33,144 bases of DNA from Bacteroidota bacterium (GTDB lineage Bacteria > Bacteroidota > Bacteroidia > NS11-12g > UBA955). Numbering within the stretch: position 1 is the stretch's first letter; the number at the start of each line of letters is the position of its first letter. The position numbers and the translations under genes are program-made. The stretch spans positions 1 to 33,144 of the forward strand of contig JAIXYV010000044.1 in the NCBI GenBank assembly GCA_027490055.1, written 5' to 3'. This document shows, in pieces, positions 8,750 through 16,822 of the stretch. The notes under the pieces were generated by a model that saw only the letters and a list, made by a program, of their open reading frames with translations, ran no database searches and was not told where the DNA came from.

Positions 8750-9292
8750 TTACACTTTAGTTTTAGCTGTTAAAATTTCTGTTAGTTGTTTGCGCGCTCT
8801 ATGGATATTCGACCTTACACTCGATTCTTCTAATCCGAGCTGACCAGCGATATCCGAGTAGCTATACCCTTCGATAGCGAACAGGTTAAGCACGGTGCGC
8901 ATGGTAGCAGGCAATTGAGTAATGGCAGCCATTACCCTATCCATTTCTAAAAAATCCTGATATACCGGTTCATCGTAAGCGATGTGTTCGGCATCTTCAA
9001 GAGATGTTTTAAATTTATTTTTTTCTCTTCTAATATGTTCCAGGCAACAATTGACCATAATTCTTCTTATCCATGATTTAAGAGCACTTTCGCCTCGGTA
9101 GCTTTCAAGTTTTTTAAATACTTTAATAAAACCCTCCTGCATCAAATCGTGCGCAGTATCGTAATCGTTAACATACCTGTAGCACAATCCCAGCATCTGT
9201 TTGGCATAGGTTTCAAACAAACGCTTTTGAGCGGACTTGTCGTTTTTGAGACAAGCTTTTACGAGGTCTTTATCAGTTTGTAAGTCGGTCAA
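8750..9292 (-). CDS. ECF-type RNA polymerase sigma factor
   Basis: A 180-residue sigma-70 family ECF protein. Region 2 covers about residues 22-90, with YRYVNDYDTAHDLMQEGFIKVFKKLESYRGES and SWIRRIMVNCCLEHIRR. Region 4 covers about 120-175, with LPATMRTVLNLFAIEGYSYSDIAGQLGLEESSVRSNIHRARKQL split by the helix-turn-helix. It directs polymerase to a specific promoter set when released by its anti-sigma partner, the next gene two bases downstream. The likely start is TTG 9292, because a TGA lies six codons upstream and no ATG precedes region 2. Its regulon cannot be read here, and no promoter was found upstream. Confidence 0.93.
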   Translation of the reverse strand: MTDLQTDKDLVKACLKNDKSAQKRLFETYAKQMLGLCYRYVNDYDTAHDLMQEGFIKVFKKLESYRGESALKSWIRRIMVNCCLEHIRREKNKFKTSLEDAEHIAYDEPVYQDFLEMDRVMAAITQLPATMRTVLNLFAIEGYSYSDIAGQLGLEESSVRSNIHRARKQLTEILTAKTKV

Positions 9293-9327
9293 TATCCTAA
9301 TAACAAATCAGGCAAAATTTTGTTTTA

Positions 9328-9367
9328 AGAAAAAATGTGTGTCATAACCGAGGCTATGACACACATT
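9328..9367 (-). terminator. Intrinsic terminator of the DUF4397 gene
   Basis: A perfect 13-bp inverted repeat pairs 9334-9346 (AATGTGTGTCATA) with 9355-9367, with an 8-base loop. Read on the minus strand, the hairpin begins about nine bases after the stop of the DUF4397 gene and runs into six T residues. This is a textbook intrinsic terminator. Confidence 0.85.
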
Positions 9368-9375
9368 ATATTGAT

Positions 9376-11076
9376 TTATTTTACTAATGTGGTAGTATAT
9401 ACCCCATTATCTGAGAAAATTGACACCATATATAAGCCTTTACTCAATGACTCAATGTTAACAATTGTTGAATTTAGTGTTTCAGACACTGTTTTTCCGT
9501 CTGGCGTCATCACCACTACTTTATTAACTTTAGAAGCAGTTTCTACTTCGAAGTAGGCGTTAGCCGGATTAGGGAATACTCTGAAATCATTGCCAGTTGA
9601 CACTGTATTAACTGAAGTGGTATTAACCGGCAACTGAATCACTCTACCAGCAGCTGTTACAACAAACAGACCGAAAGCCTGACCAGCATCTTTACCTGCA
9701 GGCACGTTAGGTGATAAGAAACCAGAAGCAATAACGGTGATAGCACTGTCTCTGAAAGCTGAAAGTGGTGCACTGTAAGAGGCAACAATATCAGAACCAC
9801 CAGCAGGCAAGATACTAACAACAATATCAGAAGCATTTGTTGTGATCAAATCTGTTCCATCTGTAAATTCAATACCTTCTGCCAGTAAAGCACCATTAGC
9901 ACCACCAGCTCTAACGTCTACAGCAGGTGCATCAGTGCTACCGTGTATGATACCCAGAGTTACTTTTCCAGACTCTAGTGCAGACACTGAACCCACATAA
10001 CCAGTGATATCAAATACTACACTGCTACCATTTTCGTATTTAGCAGTATCGATTACACCCTGAGCAGTAGCGATAATTTCGGCACCACCTGGAAGGTTAA
10101 GATCGAGGTTGTAGATGCTTTGAGCAATAGAGGTGCTGCTTGCAGGAGCCACCCAAACTGTGAAGTTTTTATTAGCTGGAATGCTTAAGAAAGGCGTTGC
10201 TTTTCTGAAAGCAAAATTATCTAATAAAATTTGAGGCGTACCTGTTAAATTGGTGTAAATATCTACACTTGAAGCTAAGGCATCAGGTGCATTGTGAATG
10301 ATTTGCAATTTAGCAGTCGTTTGTATTGGCAGTTCGATAACAGCACCACCAGATAAAACAGCAAATAAACCAAAACCTTTACCATTCAAATTTTTAGAAG
10401 GATCAAGGAAACCAGAAGCGAAAGCAATGATTGGTTCGCCAGCTGCATTTAAGGCTTTCAATGGTGCAGCATAGGTAAACAAAGCCGCCTCTTCGCCTGG
10501 CAAACTAACATTGATGAAATAGTCGGCATTAGGCACTGTGATATAAGCTGTATTGTCGCCATAAGCAGCAGCTTCAGCAAGATACACAGCATCTCCTACA
10601 GTAGTCTTCGTAAAGGCACTGATATCAACAGCCGGAGCATCTGTAGAACCGTGATAAACCAATAGTTTATTATCAGAACCAGATTTAGTTGTTTCGGCAT
10701 TGGCAATTACCTTTAATTCGAAACCTTTTTGAGGTGTAAAGCCATTTTGAAAATGACCTTGAGCGATCAACACAAATTTGCCGTTGGCAGGCAGGTTAAA
10801 ACCAAAACCAATTACAGAATCGGCAATGGAACTACTGCTTTTTCCAGCAAATACAATTCGGATTGGTCTTTCTGCCGGAGCAGAGATAAAAGGGGTAGCA
10901 GTTCTGAAGGCGAAATTATTTCTCAATAAGGTAGAGGTACCATTATCGAGTAAATACATATCAACCGAATCCAAAGCTGGATCAGCACTGTTGTGAATAG
11001 CCATAACACTGGCAGTTTGTGCTTTTGAAGCAAACATTGCAAAAGCAACGCAGAGGGTACTAATTATTTTTTTCAT
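9376..11076 (-). CDS. Secreted DUF4397-repeat protein with type A T9SS sorting domain
   Basis: A 566-residue protein. A signal peptide (about 1-19, ending ASKAQ) precedes two tandem copies of a unit of about 235 residues. Each begins with a DUF4397-like domain (SVMAIHNSADPALDSVDMY at about residue 23; LQIIHNAPDALASSVDIY at about residue 257) and continues with a second related half (LLVYHGSTDAPAVDI; LGIIHGSTDAPAVDV) ending GFGLFAV/AFGLFVV...G.VI.LP. The last 75 residues or so form a type A sorting domain (FRVFPNPANAYFEVE ... GLYMVSIF) that targets the protein through T9SS to the surface or medium. The biological role of DUF4397 is unknown. The gene is monocistronic, with terminators on both sides; no TAnnTTTG match was found upstream. 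Confidence 0.85.
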   Translation of the reverse strand: MKKIISTLCVAFAMFASKAQTASVMAIHNSADPALDSVDMYLLDNGTSTLLRNNFAFRTATPFISAPAERPIRIVFAGKSSSSIADSVIGFGFNLPANGKFVLIAQGHFQNGFTPQKGFELKVIANAETTKSGSDNKLLVYHGSTDAPAVDISAFTKTTVGDAVYLAEAAAYGDNTAYITVPNADYFINVSLPGEEAALFTYAAPLKALNAAGEPIIAFASGFLDPSKNLNGKGFGLFAVLSGGAVIELPIQTTAKLQIIHNAPDALASSVDIYTNLTGTPQILLDNFAFRKATPFLSIPANKNFTVWVAPASSTSIAQSIYNLDLNLPGGAEIIATAQGVIDTAKYENGSSVVFDITGYVGSVSALESGKVTLGIIHGSTDAPAVDVRAGGANGALLAEGIEFTDGTDLITTNASDIVVSILPAGGSDIVASYSAPLSAFRDSAITVIASGFLSPNVPAGKDAGQAFGLFVVTAAGRVIQLPVNTTSVNTVSTGNDFRVFPNPANAYFEVETASKVNKVVVMTPDGKTVSETLNSTIVNIESLSKGLYMVSIFSDNGVYTTTLVK

Positions 11077-11160
11077 ATTTTTTTCAATTACTACTACTAT
11101 GATGCAGTGCTTTGAATTTTTGTTGCAGGTTTTTGTAAATTTTTTTAAAATATTTTATCA

Positions 11161-11196
11161 AAAAAAAAGTGCGGGCAAATGCCCACACCTTTTTTT
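11161..11196 (-). terminator. Intrinsic terminator of the PKD/Kazal gene, possibly bidirectional
   Basis: An 8-bp stem with one mismatch pairs 11169-11176 with 11181-11188 (GGGC/GCCC core, AAAT loop). It is flanked by a run of A on the left and of T on the right, so it can act on either strand. On the minus strand it lies about 30 bases after the stop of the PKD/Kazal gene. Confidence 0.8.
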
Positions 11197-11219
11197 AGTA
11201 TAAGTAACAATATGTCAGT

Positions 11220-14090
11220 TTAATTTTTAATGATCTTTTCTACCTTTAACAAATCACCAGAACTTGTTGTGATGTTTAAAAGGTACATACCCTGACTTAA
11301 AGCAGAGAGATCTAGTTGCGCGGCACCATTAAAATCGCCAGACAATAACTGAACGCCCGTGATGCTGTATAAACTATATTGATAGTTAAGACCAGGAGCA
11401 GAAGAGATACTCAGAACCTGTGTAGCAGGATTAGGATAAATACTGAACTCGGCATTCGGCACCAAATCGATTCCGGTTGACAAACGCGACATAACATTCA
11501 CATAGAATGTATCAATATTACATGCTCCAAAATCATCACACACAGTGGTGTAGAATTTAGTATACCCAGTGTAGTTGGCACAAGATGAAATACTAATGGT
11601 GTTGAGCGATTTGTTGTGCTTGATTTTAACACAATCGTCATTATCCGCAGCCAACTCTATATCCAGATTTTTTGTATCAGTACCTTTAACGGTATAGCCC
11701 ATTTCTTTAATCTCGTCGTTGTACATCACAATGCGCGAAGACGACTGGTTTAAACTTAGATCAGGGATATAGTTGCTACACGGACCGTGAAGATAGAATG
11801 CCAAACCACCACGCGTATAGGCTTCACAGGCATTTTTGTATTCGACACCATTGCAACCGCAAACTGGCATATCGATGTTACCACAGTTGTATGACGTATC
11901 AATTAAAGTTGAATCAACACACCATGGGAAATCTTCAAAGCAAATAAAGACGGTTGCTGTATCTATTACACTGGAGTTATCTTTTCCAAACACCGCGTAT
12001 TGCATCGTGTCGCAGCCACGGTAAGCAGAATCAGGCAACCACATTAAATTACCCATGGTATCAAAAAGTGTTAAGCCGTGATTGAAATCTTTGATTGCAG
12101 TCGTGTAAGCCTTTTTAAAATTAAGATTCACATCGTTGTACAAGACATTATAACGGTTTCCAATGCTGAAAATATTAGTACTTAGTTGATCGTCAACTGC
12201 CAGAAGATTGCCGTTGTTAATACTTGAATCGACGATACAGATGATTTCACTGGTATAAGATGCTCTGCCAGAAGTATCGAAAGCCGTTAGACTTACAGAA
12301 TAAACACCAGGGTGCACAAAATCGTGAACAGCTTGTCTTTGCATGGCAGTATCTCCATCACTGAAATACCAGTAGAAAGCAATCAAACTATCACCAGTTT
12401 TACAATTATCTGTAACATCCAGTTGAATGCTGGTGCCGCTGATGGTGTAATCAATTGCAGGCTTACAATCAGAAAGATCATTTAGCGGAATAAGGGTCAG
12501 TGACACTCTTGTTGTATCGCAGTTACCTCCTTTACAAATTGAATATTCAAACTGATCCTCGCCTGTAAAGACCAGTCTTTTGCTTTTCAGATACAGTTTA
12601 GAACCAGCCACTCTGGCATCTACTAGAGAAGGCTGAGTCACCAGACTAAGCGAAACATTCTGATAAAAAATATCATTGCTTAGCACTTTTGATTCTACTT
12701 CATTAGCCGAATACTGAAGAACCACATAGTCTTCCATTGCAATCAGCGCATTAGTATCCAATACTGTAACCGATTTACAAACCGTTACGGTATCTGTAAA
12801 CCCAAATTTGGTTAAACATACGGTGTATGTGCCGGTAGTGGCATACTGATGAACCGGATATAATTCATTAGATGTAGAACTATCACCAAAATCCCATTCG
12901 TAAGCCAAAGCATCCGGACAATTTTCAAACGGATGGAAACTGGCCTCATTGATACCTACTGTATAACCAAACTCAGGCTGACAGCGGTTATCGTAAACAT
13001 AAATAAATTTACAGGTACTTAATTTTACATCCAATGAATCGGTGGTTTCTATGCAGACATTATAGGTACCGTAACTTGAATAGGTATGTACCGGATTTTT
13101 CTGAGTAGAGAAAGAACTGTCTCCGAAATTCCAGCTATACGACTTAGCGCTATTATTACCGCCGCATTTAGTCATATTGGTAAAACTAACAGTTTTTAGA
13201 ACTGAACTCGTATTGAAATCAGGCTGGCAATACGCATAATCCTGTCTTATATAATGATAAATATACACTTCACCAGTATCGGTAACTGTGCCATTATTTA
13301 AAACGTATCTCACCATATCATAGGTGTAATTCACAAATGAATCAACTGTGTACTTTAACACACCATTGGCGATTGAAGCCTGACCAAAATTTCCTTGTTG
13401 ACAGATAGAAACAGAGGCGTTGCCATAGAACAAATCGTTATCCTTTAAACTTGTATAAGCAGCACTGTCAGGGAAATAATAATACAGCACATCTGCATTC
13501 GCCTGCATAAAGGTTGAATCAAAGATCGTCACTGTTTCGCAGTAGCGATTGGAGTCGATGCTGGAATAGGCCGTTAAGCAAACATTATAGGCGCCTGCTG
13601 CAGTATATTGGTGCTCAGGATTTAGTTGGGTAGAACCTGAATTATCTCCGAAATCCCATAAGTACCTTAAGTTAGTAGAATCGCTACCTGATGCATTAAA
13701 AAACTCGGCGGAAAGCGGACCAGAGATCGCATAAAAGGAAGCAATGGTATTAGCTCTGCCGAGAACATCCAGATGCATTTCTATGGTGTCTGAATAGATG
13801 GTATTGGTTGAGTCATTAGGAAAGGTATAAGACAAAATAATGGCAATGGTATCTATGATGCCATAATTCTGAGTGGTGTACTCCAAATAGGAGCCATTAG
13901 TAATGGTGAGAGTACCTTGAGTAGGATTTCTTAATGCAACTAGCGAGTCTATCTGGTAGCCGTATAGTGCGTAGTTGATACTGAAATAGCGGTCTCTAAC
14001 TGGAACTTTGGTGGTTCCTGAACCTGCCGAAAGTTCGTTTGCCAGCAATAGAGACAATACAACAATGAGTTTTAAAATGGTTTTACACAT
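11220..14090 (-). CDS. Secreted PKD-domain protein with Kazal-like domain and type A T9SS sorting domain
   Basis: A 956-residue protein from ATG 14090; an in-frame TTG two codons upstream is less likely. A signal peptide covers about 1-22. Four PKD domains are marked by WDFGD/WNFGD/WYFSD followed by P.H.Y...G.Y.VC, with Ig/cadherin-like segments (NDLFYGNAS, NDIFYQNVS, NDVNLNFK) between and after them. A Kazal-like module lies at about 724-771: Cys724, Cys736, Cys744, Cys746, Cys755, Cys771 around PVCGCNGVEYKNACEA. The C-terminal 75 residues are a type A sorting domain (SIYPNPATQVLSI ... GMYLLNI). PKD and Ig-like repeats suggest an extended surface or secreted adhesin-like molecule; the Kazal module may inhibit or resist proteases. 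Function is otherwise unknown. Confidence 0.82.
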   Translation of the reverse strand: MCKTILKLIVVLSLLLANELSAGSGTTKVPVRDRYFSINYALYGYQIDSLVALRNPTQGTLTITNGSYLEYTTQNYGIIDTIAIILSYTFPNDSTNTIYSDTIEMHLDVLGRANTIASFYAISGPLSAEFFNASGSDSTNLRYLWDFGDNSGSTQLNPEHQYTAAGAYNVCLTAYSSIDSNRYCETVTIFDSTFMQANADVLYYYFPDSAAYTSLKDNDLFYGNASVSICQQGNFGQASIANGVLKYTVDSFVNYTYDMVRYVLNNGTVTDTGEVYIYHYIRQDYAYCQPDFNTSSVLKTVSFTNMTKCGGNNSAKSYSWNFGDSSFSTQKNPVHTYSSYGTYNVCIETTDSLDVKLSTCKFIYVYDNRCQPEFGYTVGINEASFHPFENCPDALAYEWDFGDSSTSNELYPVHQYATTGTYTVCLTKFGFTDTVTVCKSVTVLDTNALIAMEDYVVLQYSANEVESKVLSNDIFYQNVSLSLVTQPSLVDARVAGSKLYLKSKRLVFTGEDQFEYSICKGGNCDTTRVSLTLIPLNDLSDCKPAIDYTISGTSIQLDVTDNCKTGDSLIAFYWYFSDGDTAMQRQAVHDFVHPGVYSVSLTAFDTSGRASYTSEIICIVDSSINNGNLLAVDDQLSTNIFSIGNRYNVLYNDVNLNFKKAYTTAIKDFNHGLTLFDTMGNLMWLPDSAYRGCDTMQYAVFGKDNSSVIDTATVFICFEDFPWCVDSTLIDTSYNCGNIDMPVCGCNGVEYKNACEAYTRGGLAFYLHGPCSNYIPDLSLNQSSSRIVMYNDEIKEMGYTVKGTDTKNLDIELAADNDDCVKIKHNKSLNTISISSCANYTGYTKFYTTVCDDFGACNIDTFYVNVMSRLSTGIDLVPNAEFSIYPNPATQVLSISSAPGLNYQYSLYSITGVQLLSGDFNGAAQLDLSALSQGMYLLNITTSSGDLLKVEKIIKN

Positions 14091-14158
14091 AAACAATTAA
14101 TTTCCTACAGGATGCTAAAGTGAAACAATTTGTTGCAAAATTTGTTCAAGAAAAAATC

Positions 14159-14189
14159 CAAATAAAATTAAACATTTAATTGCCTGCAA
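14159..14189 (-). promoter_or_regulatory. Candidate promoter of the PKD/Kazal gene
   Basis: On the minus strand TTG (14189-14187), a 20-nt spacer and TTTATTTG (14166-14159) resemble the Bacteroidota promoter TTG-N17-23-TAnnTTTG, with one mismatch in the -7 box. The predicted transcript start is near 14155, giving a leader of about 65 nt. Confidence 0.4.
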
Positions 14190-14245
14190 CTTGCAACAAG
14201 TATTAAAATTAAAAATGATGAATAATTTGTCTGCGCCCGACGGGT

Positions 14246-15175
14246 TTACTTAACAATCAGCTTCCTACCTAATTTTAAAATGGTAGTCGATTTCATTTTG
14301 TTAAGTTTGCAGAGTTTTGACACAGTGGTTTTGTGTTTGCGGGCAATTGCACCCAGCGTATCACCTTGTTTTACCACGTGGTATTTTTTGGCAACCTTCT
14401 TTACAGATTTGTAATGGTCTTCAGAGAATGACTGATCATCTGCTTTATGTTTTTTAACCAGCTTGTGATTATCAAAAGTAGAACTATCAATCATTACCTC
14501 GTTATTAAGTAATGAGAAAGTTTCGAAGGCAATAAATTTAGAAGGATCGATTGGCTGCCCCATGAAACGAATTTCAAAATGGAGGTGAGAACCGAAACTA
14601 TGACCGGTATTACCGCCCAAGCCGATACTCTGACCCGCCTTAACGGTTGTTCCAGGTTCTACCAATACTTTTGATAAGTGTCCGTAGAGGGTTTCCAAAC
14701 CATTGTGGTGCCTTACCACTACCATATTGCCGTAGCCATAGTAGTAACGCGACATCCTAACAACGCCATCAAACGCCGAAACCACTGTATCGCCTGTTTC
14801 TAGGTCGATGTCGACACCCTGGTGCGCTCTGCCGTGTCTCGGACCGTAGTTAGAAGTCACTATATTGGCCACAGGCATTACAAAACCAAGTGAATCACCG
14901 GTTAGGCAAAGACTTACTGGTTGTCTGAAACTGTTAAAATCGTAAACATATGGATTAAGAATCTCAGTATTCCAGGTATTCATGTAAACATCCCAGGCGG
15001 TACTGAAGGTAGAATCGAAGTTTGAACCCATTTTAATCGACTCTTCTGAAGCCTCTCTACCCTCGTTCATGGTAGCTGTGAAGATGCCGTTAAGATTGTG
15101 CGCGTCGATATAGCCTGTTCCAAGAAAGAACAAACCAATGAAAAACAGGAACTTATATATTCTTGACTTTGTCAC
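14246..15175 (-). CDS. M23-family peptidoglycan endopeptidase with C-terminal LysM
   Basis: A 309-residue protein. An N-terminal hydrophobic segment (8-25) acts as signal peptide or anchor, an M23/LytM peptidase domain covers about 100-212 and a LysM domain covers about 264-309 (YHVVKQGDTLGAIARKHKTTVSKLCKLN). Zn ligands of the family are present: His118 and Asp122 in HQGVD, and His197/His199 in the HLHFE motif. It should cut peptide cross-links of peptidoglycan in the periplasm, with LysM binding glycan strands. It starts at GTG 15175, 23 nt inside the end of ribF; the signal peptide begins directly there and no good later start exists. It is the last gene of the truB-ribF chain, and no strong terminator follows. 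Confidence 0.9.
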   Translation of the reverse strand: MTKSRIYKFLFFIGLFFLGTGYIDAHNLNGIFTATMNEGREASEESIKMGSNFDSTFSTAWDVYMNTWNTEILNPYVYDFNSFRQPVSLCLTGDSLGFVMPVANIVTSNYGPRHGRAHQGVDIDLETGDTVVSAFDGVVRMSRYYYGYGNMVVVRHHNGLETLYGHLSKVLVEPGTTVKAGQSIGLGGNTGHSFGSHLHFEIRFMGQPIDPSKFIAFETFSLLNNEVMIDSSTFDNHKLVKKHKADDQSFSEDHYKSVKKVAKKYHVVKQGDTLGAIARKHKTTVSKLCKLNKMKSTTILKLGRKLIVK

Positions 15176-16085
15176 GTGCGCTTTTTTCGTCGAGGCGCAA
15201 ATTTAGTGATAATTCTTCAATATTTTCAAACTTTTTTTCGTCCCTCAACCGGGCAATCATTGAGATTTCGACTAAGTGTCCGTAAATATCTGCGGAGAAG
15301 TCGAATATATGCACTTCAATACTGAAAGTTTTACCAGGTACGGTAGGATTGTTGCCAATATTCATCATGCCGCCGTAGGTGCGACCATCGACCTGGCATT
15401 TTACCGCATAAACACCAATCGCTGGAATTAGTTTAAATGGCTCATTCAACTCGAGGTTAGCTGTGGGGTATCCCAGTGTCCGGCCGAGTTGCATACCCTT
15501 GACAACTGTGCCAGTGAAATTGTATGGTCGGCCCAGATACTTTGTAGCCGTATCGATTTCGCCAGCCAGCAGAGCATTTCTGATCTTGGTACTGCTGATG
15601 GTTATTTCGTCGATGTCTTCGGCTGCTATTTCCATAACCTCATAGTGGTATTGCTCTTGAAAAGCTTGTAAAAGTTTAATATCGCCTTCGCGGTTCCTGC
15701 CAAAACGATGATCGTAACCCACTATGGCCACCGACACATTCAGACGGTTAACCAAAATTTCTCGGATATAATCTTCGGGCATGATACTGCTAAACTCTTT
15801 GGTAAAAGGCAAAACCACCACATTATCAATATGACAGCGAGCAAAAAGTTCGAGTTTCTCGTCCAGTGTTTGCAGGAGTTTGAGCTGATTATCTTCAGGA
15901 AAAAGAAAGAGACGCGGATGAGGCCAGAAGGTTAAGACGACAGTTTCACCACCTGTTTTTTGAGCCACTTCGGTCATCTGCGCTAAGATTTGCTGATGCC
16001 CCAGGTGCACGCCATCAAAGGTTCCCTGAGTAAAGACCGTCTTTTTAAATTCCGGCAAATCGTCAATTGAATGGAATACTTTCAT
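15153..16085 (-). CDS. ribF: Bifunctional riboflavin kinase / FAD synthetase
   Basis: A 310-residue protein with the FAD synthetase (nucleotidyltransferase) domain first, with GTFDGVHLGHQ (21-31) and the SSTKIR motif (163-168). The riboflavin kinase domain follows from about residue 185, with GRTLGYPTANL (200-210). It converts riboflavin to FMN and then FAD in the cytoplasm. The length is that of standard RibF. The ATG lies two bases after the truB stop, and the end overlaps the M23 gene by 23 nt. The truB-ribF pairing is common in bacteria. Confidence 0.95.
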   Translation of the reverse strand: MKVFHSIDDLPEFKKTVFTQGTFDGVHLGHQQILAQMTEVAQKTGGETVVLTFWPHPRLFLFPEDNQLKLLQTLDEKLELFARCHIDNVVVLPFTKEFSSIMPEDYIREILVNRLNVSVAIVGYDHRFGRNREGDIKLLQAFQEQYHYEVMEIAAEDIDEITISSTKIRNALLAGEIDTATKYLGRPYNFTGTVVKGMQLGRTLGYPTANLELNEPFKLIPAIGVYAVKCQVDGRTYGGMMNIGNNPTVPGKTFSIEVHIFDFSADIYGHLVEISMIARLRDEKKFENIEELSLNLRLDEKSARDKVKNI

Positions 16086-16087
16086 TG

Positions 16088-16822
16088 CTAGAAACCACAG
16101 ATTTTCTGAAACTCGTCAATATTAAAAGCCTTATCGATTGCAAAATCACCAATAGCGGTTCTTCTCAATTCGGTTAAATAGCAACCGCTGTTTAAATCCT
16201 GCGCAAAGTCGTGTGCAAGCGTTCTTATGTATGTCCCTTTGCTGCACTTTACTTCGAAAGAGATATTGGGAAGTGTCCCGCTAACATTAAAATTGTAAAT
16301 CATAATCTTGCGACTTTTAATCTCAACTTCCTGACCGTTGCGGGCAAATTTATAAGCGCGTGTGCCATTGATTTTAATGGCAGAATAAACGGGAGGTGTT
16401 TGCTCCACTTCGCCAGTCATGTGTTTAACCTCGGCGTTAAGCATATCCTGGGTAATGTGCAGATAGGAATATTCGGCATCGAAATCAGTTTCAAGATCAA
16501 AAGAAGGCGTTGTTTTACCAAAATTAAATACACCCGTATAGATTTTAAACATATCTTGAATCTGTTCAATCATCTTGGTACATTTACCAGTACAGATAAT
16601 CATTAGTCCGGTTGCCAGAGGATCCAGCGTACCGGCATGCCCTACCCTTGCGGCTTTAGTAAAATATTTTACTTTCTTAACGAGTTTGAAGGACGACCAA
16701 TGTTCAGGTTTATCGAACAGAAGCACTGCGCCAGTTTTTAACTTCTCCGGATCGAAATTATCTTTCGTCATCAGAAAGCTGGCGATATCTGCCCTTTCCT
16801 CATTGTTTGCTGAAACTTCCAT
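16088..16822 (-). CDS. truB: tRNA pseudouridine(55) synthase TruB
   Basis: A 244-residue protein. The TruB signature is clear: GAVLLFDKPEHWSSFKLV and GHAGTLDPLATG, with catalytic Asp67 (numbering from ATG 16822). Further conserved parts are TPPVYSAIKINGTRAYKFAR and KCSKGTYIRTLAHDF. It makes pseudouridine 55 in the T-loop of tRNAs. ATG 16822 overlaps the upstream T9SS gene by 23 nt; an internal ATG at 16771 (MTKDNF...) would avoid the overlap and give a length closer to many relatives, so the start is open. The protein is shorter than E. coli TruB and seems to lack a C-terminal PUA domain, as many Bacteroidota TruBs do. Confidence 0.95.
   Translation of the reverse strand: MEVSANNEERADIASFLMTKDNFDPEKLKTGAVLLFDKPEHWSSFKLVKKVKYFTKAARVGHAGTLDPLATGLMIICTGKCTKMIEQIQDMFKIYTGVFNFGKTTPSFDLETDFDAEYSYLHITQDMLNAEVKHMTGEVEQTPPVYSAIKINGTRAYKFARNGQEVEIKSRKIMIYNFNVSGTLPNISFEVKCSKGTYIRTLAHDFAQDLNSGCYLTELRRTAIGDFAIDKAFNIDEFQKICGF

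Noticed and set aside
9334-9367. REP-like element or operator for the sigma gene
   Set aside because: The stem is followed by a T-run on the minus strand just after the DUF4397 stop, which fits a terminator better.
14091-14096. TTG start for the PKD/Kazal gene
   Set aside because: An ATG follows two codons later, directly at a clean signal peptide. The TTG at 33077 of the S9 peptidase gene was set aside for the same reason.
16211-16606. A 131-codon plus-strand open frame antisense to truB
   Set aside because: truB is unambiguous on the other strand and the antisense product has no recognisable features.
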